A DNA stretch of 64,000 nucleotides from Bacteroidales bacterium (GTDB taxonomy: Bacteria > Bacteroidota > Bacteroidia > Bacteroidales > FEN-979), in contig JANXZO010000020.1 of assembly GCA_025355465.1 (NCBI GenBank), forward strand, positions 94,434 to 158,433, given 5' to 3'. The position numbers were made by a program, and so were the translations under genes. The notes under the pieces are model-generated. The model did not search any database and was not told where the DNA came from. It worked only from the letters and a program-made list of their open reading frames with translations. Below, in pieces: positions 1 through 9,247 of the stretch; positions within the stretch are counted from its first letter, which is position 1, and each line of letters starts with the position of its first letter.

Positions 1-480
1 TGCTACGAAAATAACGTTCCTATTTTCTGCCCTGCTTTCAGTGACAGCAGTGCCGGTTTTGGCCTCGTCAAACACCAGTGGGACAATCCCAAAAAGCATG
101 TATCCATTGATTCTGTTGCAGATTTTCTTGAACTTACGAAAATCAAAATGGCTGCCAAGGGTAGTGGTTTGTTCATGATTGGCGGTGGAGTGCCGAAAAA
201 TTTCGTTCAGGATACGGTGATATGCGCCGAAGTCCTGGGCAAAGAGGTGCCGATGCATAAATATGCCATCCAGATAACTGTTGCTGATCCGCGCGACGGA
301 GCCTGCTCAAGTTCAACGCTGAAAGAGGCATCATCATGGGGCAAGGTGGACACGGAGTATGAAAAAATGGTTTATGCCGAAGCCACAAGCGTGCTGCCTC
401 TGATCATCAGCTATGTGTATCATAAGAAAGACTGGAAAAAGAGGAAAAAATACGAATGGACGAAAATGCTCGATAAGTAA
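1..480 (+). CDS. Deoxyhypusine synthase-like protein, 3' part
   Basis: The reading frame is open from base 1, so the 5' end lies outside the window; 159 residues are visible. The segment carries hallmarks of the deoxyhypusine synthase family: NVPIFCPAFSDSSAGFGL near the start, GGGVPKNF with the lysine that aligns with the catalytic Lys of eukaryotic enzymes, and ITVADPRDGACSSSTLKEA. The family transfers the aminobutyl group of spermidine through an enzyme-lysine intermediate, using NAD. Bacteria lack eIF5A, so this member more likely acts on a polyamine (homospermidine-type chemistry) or an unknown acceptor. That is inference from the family, not visible here. The next gene is convergent, with a 39 bp gap. 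Confidence 0.85.
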   Translation, partial: CYENNVPIFCPAFSDSSAGFGLVKHQWDNPKKHVSIDSVADFLELTKIKMAAKGSGLFMIGGGVPKNFVQDTVICAEVLGKEVPMHKYAIQITVADPRDGACSSSTLKEASSWGKVDTEYEKMVYAEATSVLPLIISYVYHKKDWKKRKKYEWTKMLDK

Positions 481-519
481 ATGACCTTTACCTGGTATCA
501 AAAACGACGCTGAGGTCAA

Positions 520-1893
520 TCATTTATAACGGATCCATTTCCACAACTCCTTATAATTTACTTTTTTACCGTACATCAGAATTCCGGTGCGGTATATTTT
601 TGCTGCCATCCAGGTAGTGCCGATGAACCCGAGAAGAAGGAGGACCATAGACAGTGCGACCTCCAGTGTGGGAACACCAAAAGGAATGCGTATCATCATC
701 ACAACAGGCGAGGTTAAAGGGAAGATCGAGAACCAGAACGCGACAGGGCCTCCCGGATCCTGAATAATATACTGTGAGATAACGATGGCAAGAATTAATG
801 GCATGGTAACCGGTAGCATAAATTGCTGAGTGTCTGCTTCACTATCCACAGCCCCGCCAATCGCTGCAAACAAAGAACCATACATCAGGTAGCCAAAGAG
901 GAAGAAAAAGAGAAACGAACCTATCATCACAGGAAAATTCACCGTATTCAGAGCTTCCATTACCTCATTTACGCCATTGTCTGATTGGCCTTTAGGCTCA
1001 ACAGCAAGGGCTTGTGCCTGTTGTGATATGGCCGGATTTTGCTTTATAAATTGTTCACTGACCGATTGTTTGCCTGCTGAGTTACGTGTCATGGTTGTCG
1101 TTACCGCCGTAATGATCACGAAGGTGAGTACCACCCATAACAGAAATTGAGTCAGCCCCACCAACCCAACACCAATGATCTTGCCCATCATCAGCTGAAA
1201 AGGTTTTACCGACGAAATGATAACCTCAACAATACGGCTTGTTTTTTCCTCAATTACCCCCCGCATTACCTGTGAACCAAACATGAAAATGAAGAAGTAG
1301 ATCAGGATACCGGCAAACATACCAAGTACCATACTGATCTCTGTATAACTTTTTTCTTCTTTTCCGTTTTCGCCGATCTTTAAAGTTGTGATATCGATAT
1401 TGGTTTTTATGGAACGAAGGATATCGTCGACTGCTATCGGATTTGCTTTGTCAGGCTGAAGGTCGTTCAACTTTGCTTCCAGTTTCAGCTCTTCCACCTG
1501 TTTGCTCATCACGTTACGTATGTAAGATTTAACATTGATGTTCACGTTTCCGGAGGCGTAAAGGATCGCATTTGATGGAAGGCTCACGCTGGGTTTGGGG
1601 ATATATAGCAGGGCATGGTCTCCGCTTTTTGTGAAACCGGCTTTTGCGGAAGCAAGATCACTTACGAGATAATGGAATTTCAGATCGTCGGAATCTTTGA
1701 ATTTTTCGAAGAAGATGCCTGTTTCGTCTATTACGGCTACGGTTTTCAACTCGTTGTTCCGGGTTGCCAGGAACATTGGTACAACCACAATTGCAGCCAT
1801 CAAAAGCGGACCGAGGATCGTCATGATGATGAAAGAGCGTTTCTTGACCCGTGTCAGGTACTCACGCTGTATGATAAGCAGAACCTTGTTCAT
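520..1893 (-). CDS. ABC-2 type transporter permease (NatB-like)
   Basis: This 457-residue inner membrane protein has the ABC-2 exporter layout: a short cytoplasmic N-terminus (MNKVLLIIQREYLTRVKKRS), a first membrane segment at about residues 22-44, a large extracytoplasmic domain (about 45-185), and then about five hydrophobic segments in the C-terminal half. Its start overlaps the stop of the ATPase gene by 4 bp (ATGA), so the two are translationally coupled and form one exporter. The substrate cannot be read from the sequence; NatAB-type systems export sodium or drugs, but many homologues are uncharacterised. Confidence 0.9.
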   Translation of the reverse strand: MNKVLLIIQREYLTRVKKRSFIIMTILGPLLMAAIVVVPMFLATRNNELKTVAVIDETGIFFEKFKDSDDLKFHYLVSDLASAKAGFTKSGDHALLYIPKPSVSLPSNAILYASGNVNINVKSYIRNVMSKQVEELKLEAKLNDLQPDKANPIAVDDILRSIKTNIDITTLKIGENGKEEKSYTEISMVLGMFAGILIYFFIFMFGSQVMRGVIEEKTSRIVEVIISSVKPFQLMMGKIIGVGLVGLTQFLLWVVLTFVIITAVTTTMTRNSAGKQSVSEQFIKQNPAISQQAQALAVEPKGQSDNGVNEVMEALNTVNFPVMIGSFLFFFLFGYLMYGSLFAAIGGAVDSEADTQQFMLPVTMPLILAIVISQYIIQDPGGPVAFWFSIFPLTSPVVMMIRIPFGVPTLEVALSMVLLLLGFIGTTWMAAKIYRTGILMYGKKVNYKELWKWIRYK

Positions 1894-2834
1894 CGTAGTG
1901 GCGTGGTTAGAGTTTGGGCATTCTGGCTGGTAACGGCCTGAATAAAGATGTCGTTCATGTCAGGAATCAGTTCGGTGAAGGAATAAATGGTTGCATGTGG
2001 GATCATTGCCTTCAAAAGGTCGTTTGGCGTACTTTCTTTGGGCAACCGGATGCGTGCATGGCGATGATCGGCATCATGGCTTTCGCTTAAAACGCTAAAG
2101 GTGGAAGGCAACAATGGTTCAAGTGCCCCATCAAATGAGTTATAACTAACCTCGAACGTATTGGTCTTAAAAGTCTTCTTTATCTCCCGTACGAGTCCGT
2201 TCAGGATCACCTTTGATCGGTTTATGAGCGCGATGTGATCGCAAAGTTCTTCAACGGATGACATGTTGTGGGTGGAAAAGATAATGGTTGCCCCTTTCTG
2301 CTTCAGGGAAATGATCTCCTCCTTAAGCATGTTGGCATTGATCGGGTCAAAGCCACTGAAGGGTTCATCAAAGATCAGCAATTTCGGCTCATGAATGATG
2401 GTGACAAGGAATTGTACTTTCTGCTGCATCCCTTTGGACAACTCTTCTACCTTTTTATTCCACCACCCCTTGATTTCGAATTTCTCGAACCAGTAGTTCA
2501 GTTTTTTTTTGGCCTCGGCTTTACTTAATCCTTTCAGTTGAGCCAGATACAAGGATTGCTCGCCGACCGTCATTTTTTTATAAAGACCCCGTTCTTCGGG
2601 AAGATAACCAATCCTGGCAATATCGTTTGGTTGAAGGTTCCGTCCCTCGAAGATCAGTTCCCCTTCGTCAGGTGCGATGATCTGGTTGATAATGCGGATC
2701 AGTGTGGTCTTGCCGGCTCCGTTTGGTCCGAGCAGGCCGAAAATGGTACCTTCCGGAACACTGATACTAACGTCATCGAGGGCCTTGTGGTTAGCAAATT
2801 GCTTGGATACATTTCGGGCAATAAAAAGGTCCAT
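1890..2834 (-). CDS. ABC transporter ATP-binding protein (NatA-like)
   Basis: A 314-residue ATPase subunit partnering the permease encoded just downstream. Visible motifs are Walker A (GPNGAGKTT, about residue 35), a signature motif degenerate to LSKGMQQK, Walker B (LLIFDEPFSGFD) and the switch histidine in STHNM. The C-terminal 85 residues after the nucleotide-binding domain match the accessory domain common in ABC-2 ATPases (DUF4162 type). It lies 7 bp downstream of dnaJ on the same strand, so it is probably co-transcribed with grpE-dnaJ. Confidence 0.92.
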   Translation of the reverse strand: MDLFIARNVSKQFANHKALDDVSISVPEGTIFGLLGPNGAGKTTLIRIINQIIAPDEGELIFEGRNLQPNDIARIGYLPEERGLYKKMTVGEQSLYLAQLKGLSKAEAKKKLNYWFEKFEIKGWWNKKVEELSKGMQQKVQFLVTIIHEPKLLIFDEPFSGFDPINANMLKEEIISLKQKGATIIFSTHNMSSVEELCDHIALINRSKVILNGLVREIKKTFKTNTFEVSYNSFDGALEPLLPSTFSVLSESHDADHRHARIRLPKESTPNDLLKAMIPHATIYSFTELIPDMNDIFIQAVTSQNAQTLTTPLR

Positions 2835-2841
2835 GTGTTAA

Positions 2842-4011
2842 TTATTGGTCAAAATAGTCTTTCATGCGTGAAAAGAAGCTCTTGTCTTTGGTTCCCGGTG
2901 CCGGCTGAAAATTGGCTGCCTTCCCCAGTTTTTCGAGGATGGATTTTTCCTCCTTGTTAAGCGTCTTCGGTGTCCAGACGTGAACTGTAATGAGCAGGTC
3001 ACCCTTGCCTTCATAAGCATTTACACTGGGGAGTCCTTTGCCTCTTAATCGCATCACCTTCCCGCTTTGTGTACCGGGTTCAACCTTTACCTTGACTTTT
3101 CCGTCAATTGCAGGAATTTCGATGCTGGTACCTAATGCCGCATCCGTAAAGGTAATAAAATGTTCGTAGTGAAGGTTGTTTCCATCACGGTCGAACAGGT
3201 CGTGACTTATCTCCTCGATCTGGATAAGCAAGTCCCCAGCTACACCGCCCCTGGCAGCTGCATTGCCTTTGCCACCCATGGACAGTTGCATCCCTTCGGC
3301 AACACCAGCAGGTATCCGGATGGCAATAACCTCTTCACCCTTCACAATGCCATTTCCTGCACAATCAGTACATTTATCCGTGATGATTTGTCCCTCGCCT
3401 CCACAATGCGGACAGGTTGACGTAGTTTGCATCTGGCCTAAAAAAGTGGAGGTAACTTTGGTCACATGGCCGGAACCTTTGCATGTGGAGCAGGTAGTAA
3501 AGGAACTTCCTCCTTTGGCACCCGTTCCCTGGCAGGTATTGCAGGCAACAAACTTATTTACTTTGATCTTCTTCTCAACACCGTTGGCAATTTCCTCAAG
3601 GGTGAGTTTTACTTTCACCCGCAGGTTGGATCCGCGGTTCACGGTCTTTCCACGACGACCTCCTCCGCCGCCAAAAAACGAGCTGAATGGGTCATTGCCC
3701 ATCCCTCCGCCAAAAATATCCCCGAAATGGCTGAAAATGTCTTCCATCGACATTCCACCACCGCCAAATCCACCATGCCCATTGTTCCCAAGGCCTGCAT
3801 GACCATACTGGTCGTAACGGCTCCTTTTGTTGGGATCATTCAGCACTTCATAGGCTTCAGCAGCCTCCTTGAATTTATCCTCGGACGCATGGTCACCGGG
3901 ATTTTTATCAGGATGGTATCTTAATGCCTGTTTCCGATAGGCTTTTTTCAACTCGTCCGGTGTAGCATTCTTGCTTACTTCCAGAATCTCGTAGTAATCA
4001 CGTTTTGTCAT
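2842..4011 (-). CDS. dnaJ: Chaperone protein DnaJ (Hsp40)
   Basis: This is the full-length type I J-protein, 389 residues, the co-chaperone that stimulates DnaK ATPase and delivers unfolded clients. Domain order is the J domain (residues 1-70, HPD at 33-35), a Gly/Phe-rich linker (about 75-125), four zinc-binding repeats of CxxCxGxG type ([32 protein letters not shown]) and the C-terminal substrate-binding domains. It follows grpE with a 6 bp gap. dnaK is not in the window. Confidence 0.98.
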   Translation of the reverse strand: MTKRDYYEILEVSKNATPDELKKAYRKQALRYHPDKNPGDHASEDKFKEAAEAYEVLNDPNKRSRYDQYGHAGLGNNGHGGFGGGGMSMEDIFSHFGDIFGGGMGNDPFSSFFGGGGGRRGKTVNRGSNLRVKVKLTLEEIANGVEKKIKVNKFVACNTCQGTGAKGGSSFTTCSTCKGSGHVTKVTSTFLGQMQTTSTCPHCGGEGQIITDKCTDCAGNGIVKGEEVIAIRIPAGVAEGMQLSMGGKGNAAARGGVAGDLLIQIEEISHDLFDRDGNNLHYEHFITFTDAALGTSIEIPAIDGKVKVKVEPGTQSGKVMRLRGKGLPSVNAYEGKGDLLITVHVWTPKTLNKEEKSILEKLGKAANFQPAPGTKDKSFFSRMKDYFDQ

Positions 4012-4017
4012 AACTTA

Positions 4018-4602
4018 TTAATTTCCAACTACGACCTTGGCGTATCGAATTACCTTACCTCCCAGGAGATAACCCTTTTCTATTTCATCCAGAATTTTAC
4101 CCTTCATTTCAGGGTCAGAAGCCGGGATGTTGGTAATGGCTTCATGGAAATCTGTATCAAAATTTTCGCCGATGGTGCGCATCTGCTCAAGACCTTGCTG
4201 ATTCAGTGCGGAAAGAAATTTATTGAAGATAAGGATCAGTCCGTCTTTCAACGCCTGGTTTGCTTCTCCTGCAGTATCAAAGGCTTTTAATGCACGTTCA
4301 AAATCATCAAGAACCGGCAACAGTTTTGTGATCACATCTGCTGCGGCAAATTTGCTTTGCTCGATCTTCTCTTTCAGCGTGCGCTTCCTGTAATTGTCGA
4401 ATTCAGAATATAACCTGAGGAAACGATCGTTCAGGTCTGCAACCTGTGCTTCGAGTTGTTCCTCTTTTGATCTTCCATCTGTTGTTTCCCGCGTCGCTTC
4501 CGCATTATCTTTGATCTCTGCCGGGCTCTCATCCAGGTCATGTTTCGCTTCTTCGTGTTTTTTCATGTTCTCTTCGGCTTCCTTTTTTCGTTTCCGTATC
4601 AT
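4018..4602 (-). CDS. grpE: Nucleotide exchange factor GrpE
   Basis: GrpE releases ADP from DnaK in the Hsp70 cycle. The protein has a charged N-terminus, a long coiled-coil region (EEQLEAQVADLNDRFLRLYS onward) with the family motif EFDNYRKRT, and a C-terminal beta domain ending in GGKVIRYAKVVV. The frame stays open upstream into murA, but residues before 4602 look unlike GrpE. I place the start at the ATG at 4602 (194 aa). The ATG at 4566 (182 aa) is an equally plausible start, because a TAAATTTG resembling a Bacteroidota -7 box ends just before 4602 (4605-4612, minus strand). Confidence 0.93.
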   Translation of the reverse strand: MIRKRKKEAEENMKKHEEAKHDLDESPAEIKDNAEATRETTDGRSKEEQLEAQVADLNDRFLRLYSEFDNYRKRTLKEKIEQSKFAAADVITKLLPVLDDFERALKAFDTAGEANQALKDGLILIFNKFLSALNQQGLEQMRTIGENFDTDFHEAITNIPASDPEMKGKILDEIEKGYLLGGKVIRYAKVVVGN

Positions 4603-4678
4603 AACAAATTTATGCTTCGAATAGTATTCGTTTCGCTGTTGACAAAAAACCTGCCAGTTAATGATTTGCGACAAATTG

Positions 4679-5989
4679 TCAGCCGGAAATCCTTCGGATT
4701 TCGGCACCGAGTCGCCGCAAACGGGTATCGATATCCTGGTATCCGCGGTCGATCTGTTCAATGTTGTCGATAATGCTTTTTCCTTTGGCGGAAAGTGCAG
4801 CAATTAGTAACGCAACTCCCGCCCGGATATCTGGGGATGACATGCGGATACCGCGGAGGGGATACTGGTGGTCAAGTCCGATAACCGTTGCACGGTGGGG
4901 ATCGCAAAGAATGATTTTAGCACCCATATCGATGATTTTATCCACAAAAAAGAGACGGCTTTCAAACATTTTCTGATGGATAAGCACACTACCCCGCGCC
5001 TGGGTTGCAACGACGAGGACAATACTGATAAGGTCGGGGGTAAATCCCGGCCAGGGTGCATCGGCGATGGTCATGATGGAGCCATCCATGAAATTTTCCA
5101 CTTCATAGTGTTCCTGAGCGGGGACATAGATATCATCGCCTTTTTTTTCGAGCCTGATCCCCAGCCTTCGGAATACATCCGGGATCAGGCCGAGGCGCTG
5201 GTAGTCAACATTTTTAATACAAATTTCCGAGCCTGTCATGGCTGCAAGTCCGATAAAACTTCCCACTTCGATCATGTCAGACAAAAGCGTGTGGGTGCAA
5301 CCGTGAAGTTCTTCAACCCCTTGAATTGTAATCAGGTTTGAGCCAATGCCTTCAATCCGCGCACCCATTTGCACGAGCATGGTGCACAACTGAAACAGAT
5401 AAGGTTCGCAGGCTGCATTGAAAATGGTCGTGGTTCCTTTCGCCATTACGGCAGCCATAACAATGTTTGCTGTACCGGTCACGGAAGCTTCATCGAGCAG
5501 CATATAGGTCCCTTCCAGTTTTGGAGCGGTCACGGTGAATTGCTGATCGTCTGCATTGTAATCGAACCGTGCCCCGAGTTTCTGCAGACCCAAAAAATGG
5601 GTGTCAAGTCTGCGCCGGCCAATTTTATCCCCGCCGGGCACATACACGAACCCTTTTCTGAACCTGGCGAGCATGGGGCCCAGGATCATAATTGAACCCC
5701 GAAGGCTTGCAACTTTATCCCGGAAATCTTTGGTGAGCAGGTAATCAAAGTTGACTTCCCTGGCTTCAAATGAAAAGGTAGAGGTACCGCTTTTGGTAAC
5801 AATTACACCTACCGATTGAAGAAGTTCAATCAGTTTGTTAACATCAAGAATATTGGGAATATTATGAATGGTAACCTTTTCGGGCGTTAAAAGCACTGCA
5901 CAAATTACCTGCAGTGCCTCATTTTTGGCTCCCTGCGGGGTGATCTCACCCGTTAGTTTTCTTCCTCCGATGATCTCGAAAGAACTCAT
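4679..5989 (-). CDS. murA: UDP-N-acetylglucosamine 1-carboxyvinyltransferase
   Basis: MurA (436 aa) adds enolpyruvate from PEP to UDP-GlcNAc, the first committed step of peptidoglycan synthesis in the cytoplasm. The family features are present: GAKNEAL with catalytic Lys22, the repeated inside-out alpha/beta fold, and the C-terminal MSSPDIRAGVALLIAALSAKG stretch with the conserved Arg. The active-site loop reads VPGGDKIG. The residue equivalent to E. coli Cys115, the target of fosfomycin, is Asp121 (codon GAT, 5627-5629). Enzymes with Asp here (Mycobacterium tuberculosis, Chlamydia, Borrelia) are active and fosfomycin-insensitive. The start overlaps the DUF4290 gene by 4 bp. Confidence 0.97.
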   Translation of the reverse strand: MSSFEIIGGRKLTGEITPQGAKNEALQVICAVLLTPEKVTIHNIPNILDVNKLIELLQSVGVIVTKSGTSTFSFEAREVNFDYLLTKDFRDKVASLRGSIMILGPMLARFRKGFVYVPGGDKIGRRRLDTHFLGLQKLGARFDYNADDQQFTVTAPKLEGTYMLLDEASVTGTANIVMAAVMAKGTTTIFNAACEPYLFQLCTMLVQMGARIEGIGSNLITIQGVEELHGCTHTLLSDMIEVGSFIGLAAMTGSEICIKNVDYQRLGLIPDVFRRLGIRLEKKGDDIYVPAQEHYEVENFMDGSIMTIADAPWPGFTPDLISIVLVVATQARGSVLIHQKMFESRLFFVDKIIDMGAKIILCDPHRATVIGLDHQYPLRGIRMSSPDIRAGVALLIAALSAKGKSIIDNIEQIDRGYQDIDTRLRRLGAEIRRISG

Positions 5990-6663
5990 TGAGGCTTGTT
6001 GCGCCCGCGTTGGTTAAAATCAGGTTTATTGAAGGAAGGTTTGTTGAAGTTGCCGTTGGGGTTGGGTCTGAATTGTTTTCTTTTTACCGGTGTATTTCGT
6101 GCAAGAATATCATTTGTGTGGGCAAACCTGAAATCCTGATGGAGTTTGAGACGATCCTGTGAAAGCACTTTAAGGTGCAGTTCAATCAGTTCGTCATTTA
6201 CAGATTCACGGTTCCAGTTCAGGTAGGATTTTTTCATGTGGTTTGCTATGGAAATCACCAGGGCGTCTTTCTCCGGACCATCCTCATATTCAGTGGCTTT
6301 TTCGATCATCAGCGCGATGTTCTTGCCATAATGTTTGAATTCGATCTCCTTATCGTGGTAAGAAAGCGTTTCAGGTTTCGTGCTCAGCGAGAGGGGAGGG
6401 GGAGGGGGGTATGGAGCATCCACGTCAAGCTTAAAATCTGCAATGATATATAAATGATCCCAGAGCTTATGTTTATAATCGCCCGATTCTTTGACAGCAG
6501 GGTTTAGCTGCCCCATGACATTAATGATAAATTTAGCTGCTTTATTTCGCTGCTCGCGGTCTTCGATGGTACAGGCAAACTGGATCATCCGCTGGACGTT
6601 CCGACCATACTCCGGGATGACCATCATCTCACGGGTGGTATTGTATTCCATTGTTTCGTTCAC
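5986..6663 (-). CDS. DUF4290 domain-containing protein
   Basis: A 225-residue soluble protein of a Bacteroidota-specific family recognisable by the N-terminal MEYNTTREMMVIPEYGRNVQ stretch. The family domain fills about residues 5-185. The tail (about 190-225) is a low-complexity Asn/Pro/Lys/Arg-rich basic segment with repeats of the type FNKPSFNKPDFN, which could bind nucleic acid or simply be disordered. It is translationally coupled to murA (4 bp overlap), an arrangement common in Bacteroidota. Function is unknown; the linkage hints at a cell-envelope or growth-related role. An internal Met (MEYN, residue 5) could be the true start. Confidence 0.88.
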   Translation of the reverse strand: MNETMEYNTTREMMVIPEYGRNVQRMIQFACTIEDREQRNKAAKFIINVMGQLNPAVKESGDYKHKLWDHLYIIADFKLDVDAPYPPPPPLSLSTKPETLSYHDKEIEFKHYGKNIALMIEKATEYEDGPEKDALVISIANHMKKSYLNWNRESVNDELIELHLKVLSQDRLKLHQDFRFAHTNDILARNTPVKRKQFRPNPNGNFNKPSFNKPDFNQRGRNKPQ

Positions 6664-6677
6664 TATAAAATTTTTTA

Positions 6678-6685
6678 CAAAGATA
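6678..6685 (-). promoter_or_regulatory. Putative -7 box before the DUF4290-murA operon
   Basis: On the minus strand this reads TATCTTTG, matching the Bacteroidota -7 consensus TAnnTTTG, 15 bp before the DUF4290 start. No convincing TTG sits 19-21 bp further upstream, so support is partial. Confidence 0.35.
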
Positions 6686-6721
6686 CAAATCTCCGCTCGA
6701 TATCCCGATATTTTTATCCGT

Positions 6722-9043
6722 TCAGCTTACGATCGTGAGTTTGGCAAATCGCAGAAGAAGCTGTTTGTTGCCCACTCCGGGGAAAAAAACGGTAGCTTTT
6801 TTGTTGGGTCCCGCCCCTTCAAGGTTAATTACTTTTCCTTTACCAAACCGCTCGTGCATTACCTCCATGCCATTTTGGATATCCTCTACTTCCGATGGTG
6901 GTCCGGATGGAGTAAAAGCTTGTGTTTGATGGGGTAATTTTTCTATCTTCTGGAAATTTTTGGGCAGGGTCACTTTTTTTGGAGGAAGGTCGAGCCCCGG
7001 CAATGTAGCCGACCAGTTAAGCTGGTTTGAGAAGCTCTCCTTCTTAATTGTTGCTTTCTTCGGGAAATCGATAAACCTTTCCGGGATCTCCCGGATGAAC
7101 CTGCTGGGCTCGCACATCGTCGGAGTTCCCCAACGGTAGCGGTTTTCGGCGTAACTTAACGTTAGTTTTCGTTCGGCCCGAGTGATGGCTACGTAAAAAA
7201 GCCTTCGCTCCTCCTCCAGGTCGGCCCGGGAGTTAAGCGATTGAATGGAGGGGAACAGGTTCTCTTCCATGCCTACGACATAAACATAAGGGAACTCCAG
7301 CCCTTTTGCCGAATGAACGGTCATCAGGGTAACACGGTCTTTGTCATCTTCATCACCTTTGTCGGCATCCGTGATGAGCGCTATATCCTGCATGAATTCG
7401 TCGAGGGTCCGCATCACATTTTCTTCGATTTCACCCGTTTCGGGGTTAGATCTTGGTGTATCTGTGAAATCTTTGATCGCATTGAGCAACTCCTCAAGGT
7501 TCTCAAACCGGCTCACACCTTCCGGTGTTTTATCTTCGTAGAGTTCCTTCATCAGTCCGCTTGAACCCGCGATATGCTTTGCCATCTCAAAGGCATTCTT
7601 GGTCTTCATCATGGCTCCAAAACTCCTGATCATGGTCACAAAAGCATAGATTTTCTGCGCTGTTGCATCTGCCAATCTGATATTGTTAGCAGCCGGATTG
7701 TCGATAATCTCGAACAGACTTTTCTTCTTCTCATCTGCCAGTATGATCAGTTTTTCGAGGGTGGTTTTTCCTATTCCCCGCGCTGGATAATTTATGATTC
7801 TCAGAAGCGCATCTTCATCGCGCTGGTTTATCGAAAGTCGGAAATAGGCAAGAATGTCTTTGACCTCTTTTCGCTGATAGAAGGACTGACCACCATAGAT
7901 CCTGCATGGGATATTAAGTCGTCTTAATGCTTCTTCATGGGTCCGCGACTGGGCATTAGTACGGTAGAGAATGGCAATATCGGAATTGGCCAACCGCTGG
8001 TGCATTTTGTTTTCGAATATCGATTGCGCCACAAGGTTCGCTTCTTCATTGTCGGTTGATGCCCTGATCAGAGGTATCATCGGGCCTTCCTCATTTTCAG
8101 TCCAGATCTCTTTATATATCTGGTTTTTATTATTGGCAATAATGCTATTGGCGGCTTCAACAATCGTTTTGGTCGAACGGTAATTCTGTTCAAGTTTAAA
8201 AACCTGGTGATCAGGGTAGTCGCTTCTGAAATTCAGGATATTCTGAATGTTGGCCCCCCGGAAACCATAAATGCTCTGGGCGTCATCGCCTACGACACAA
8301 AGGTTTTCGTTGTTTGCTGCCAGTTTCTTGACGATAAGATACTGTGCATAGTTGGTGTCCTGATACTCATCAACGAGGATATAATGAAATTTCTGCTGGT
8401 ATTTGTAAAGTACATCCGGAAAGTCGCGTAATAACACATTCATGTTGAACAACAGGTCATCGAAATCCATGGCAGAGGCACGGCGCAAACGGTTCTGGTA
8501 CTGCAGGTAAAGCTTTCCTGTCAAAGGTTTACCCGAGAAGGAGTCATATTCAGTGAGTTCCGGGTTGGCGTTGTAATCCTCAGCCGACAAAAGGCTGGTT
8601 TTGGCAGAAGATATCCGATGCAGGATATAGCCAGGCTGATATACCTTGTCGTCAAGGTTATTTTCCTTGATCAGGTTTTTCATTACCCGTTTGGTGTCGT
8701 CGGTATCATATATAGTGTAATTCGAAGGATACCCGAGCAAATGTCCTTCAATCCGCAACACCCTGGCAAAAACAGAATGGAAGGTTCCCATCCATACATT
8801 CTGTGCTTCCGGACCTACAAGCGGTATGATACGGTCTTTCATTTCCCGGGCTGCCTTATTGGTAAATGTCAGAGCCAGAATGTGGAAAGGATCCACACCT
8901 TTTTCAACAAGGTAGGCCACCCGGTAGGTGAGTACCCGGGTTTTTCCGGATCCGGCACCGGCAATGACCATCACCGGACCATTGGTAGCAATCACGGCAT
9001 TGCGCTGCGCTTCATTAAGTTCATTAAGAATGTTGGAGGACAT
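6722..9043 (-). CDS. pcrA: ATP-dependent DNA helicase, UvrD/PcrA family
   Basis: A 773-residue superfamily 1A helicase that moves 3' to 5' on DNA in repair and in clearing replication or transcription complexes. Motifs seen in order are the Q motif (LNEAQRNAV), Walker A (AGAGSGKTR), motif II (VDEYQDTN), motif III (VVGDDAQSIYGFRGA), motif IV (QNYRS), motif V (VTLMTVHSAKGLEF) and motif VI (LFYVAITRAERKL). The C-terminal tail (about 690-773) ends in a small beta domain (VMHERFGKGKVINLEG) typical of PcrA. It is monocistronic, transcribed leftward. Confidence 0.97.
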   Translation of the reverse strand: MSSNILNELNEAQRNAVIATNGPVMVIAGAGSGKTRVLTYRVAYLVEKGVDPFHILALTFTNKAAREMKDRIIPLVGPEAQNVWMGTFHSVFARVLRIEGHLLGYPSNYTIYDTDDTKRVMKNLIKENNLDDKVYQPGYILHRISSAKTSLLSAEDYNANPELTEYDSFSGKPLTGKLYLQYQNRLRRASAMDFDDLLFNMNVLLRDFPDVLYKYQQKFHYILVDEYQDTNYAQYLIVKKLAANNENLCVVGDDAQSIYGFRGANIQNILNFRSDYPDHQVFKLEQNYRSTKTIVEAANSIIANNKNQIYKEIWTENEEGPMIPLIRASTDNEEANLVAQSIFENKMHQRLANSDIAILYRTNAQSRTHEEALRRLNIPCRIYGGQSFYQRKEVKDILAYFRLSINQRDEDALLRIINYPARGIGKTTLEKLIILADEKKKSLFEIIDNPAANNIRLADATAQKIYAFVTMIRSFGAMMKTKNAFEMAKHIAGSSGLMKELYEDKTPEGVSRFENLEELLNAIKDFTDTPRSNPETGEIEENVMRTLDEFMQDIALITDADKGDEDDKDRVTLMTVHSAKGLEFPYVYVVGMEENLFPSIQSLNSRADLEEERRLFYVAITRAERKLTLSYAENRYRWGTPTMCEPSRFIREIPERFIDFPKKATIKKESFSNQLNWSATLPGLDLPPKKVTLPKNFQKIEKLPHQTQAFTPSGPPSEVEDIQNGMEVMHERFGKGKVINLEGAGPNKKATVFFPGVGNKQLLLRFAKLTIVS

Positions 9044-9061
9044 CGGTCAGGATAAGGAAGG

Positions 9062-9069
9062 CAAAATTA
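9062..9069 (-). promoter_or_regulatory. Putative -7 box for the PcrA-type helicase gene
   Basis: The minus-strand sequence TAATTTTG fits TAnnTTTG and lies 18 bp before the helicase start codon. The -33 element is not clear. Confidence 0.35.
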
Positions 9070-9132
9070 ACCATTTTGAGAACATTAAGATTTTCTGGCA
9101 GAGATAATATATTAACAAAGCAGGTAAAGATG

Positions 9133-9144
9133 CACTTACTTATT
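9133..9144 (+). promoter_or_regulatory. Shared 12-mer CACTTACTTATT, copy 1
   Basis: This exact word recurs at 13122-13133, and with one change (CACTTACTAATT) at 14919-14930. Each copy lies upstream of a transcription unit for a secreted protein of this cluster. Here it is 103 bp before the lipoprotein start at 9248. It may be a binding site for a common regulator; only the sequence match is observed. Confidence 0.4.
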
Positions 9145-9214
9145 TGAAGTATACAGTTACCCGCGATATCGCCACAGATGCTAATTCCTCCTTTCCTTGT
9201 CAATTGCATGGTTT

Positions 9215-9222
9215 TACATTTG
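9215..9222 (+). promoter_or_regulatory. Putative -7 box for the small lipoprotein gene
   Basis: TACATTTG matches the Bacteroidota -7 consensus, 25 bp before the ATG at 9248. The nearest TTG upstream (9197-9199) is only 15 bp away, shorter than the usual 19-21 bp. Confidence 0.35.
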
Positions 9223-9247
9223 TGGTGAATTTGGAAAATTGGGGAAA

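Noticed and set aside
4605..4612. TAAATTTG as a firm grpE promoter
   Set aside because: The -7 match is good but no TTG lies 19-21 bp upstream, and it would place the transcript start after one of the two candidate start codons.
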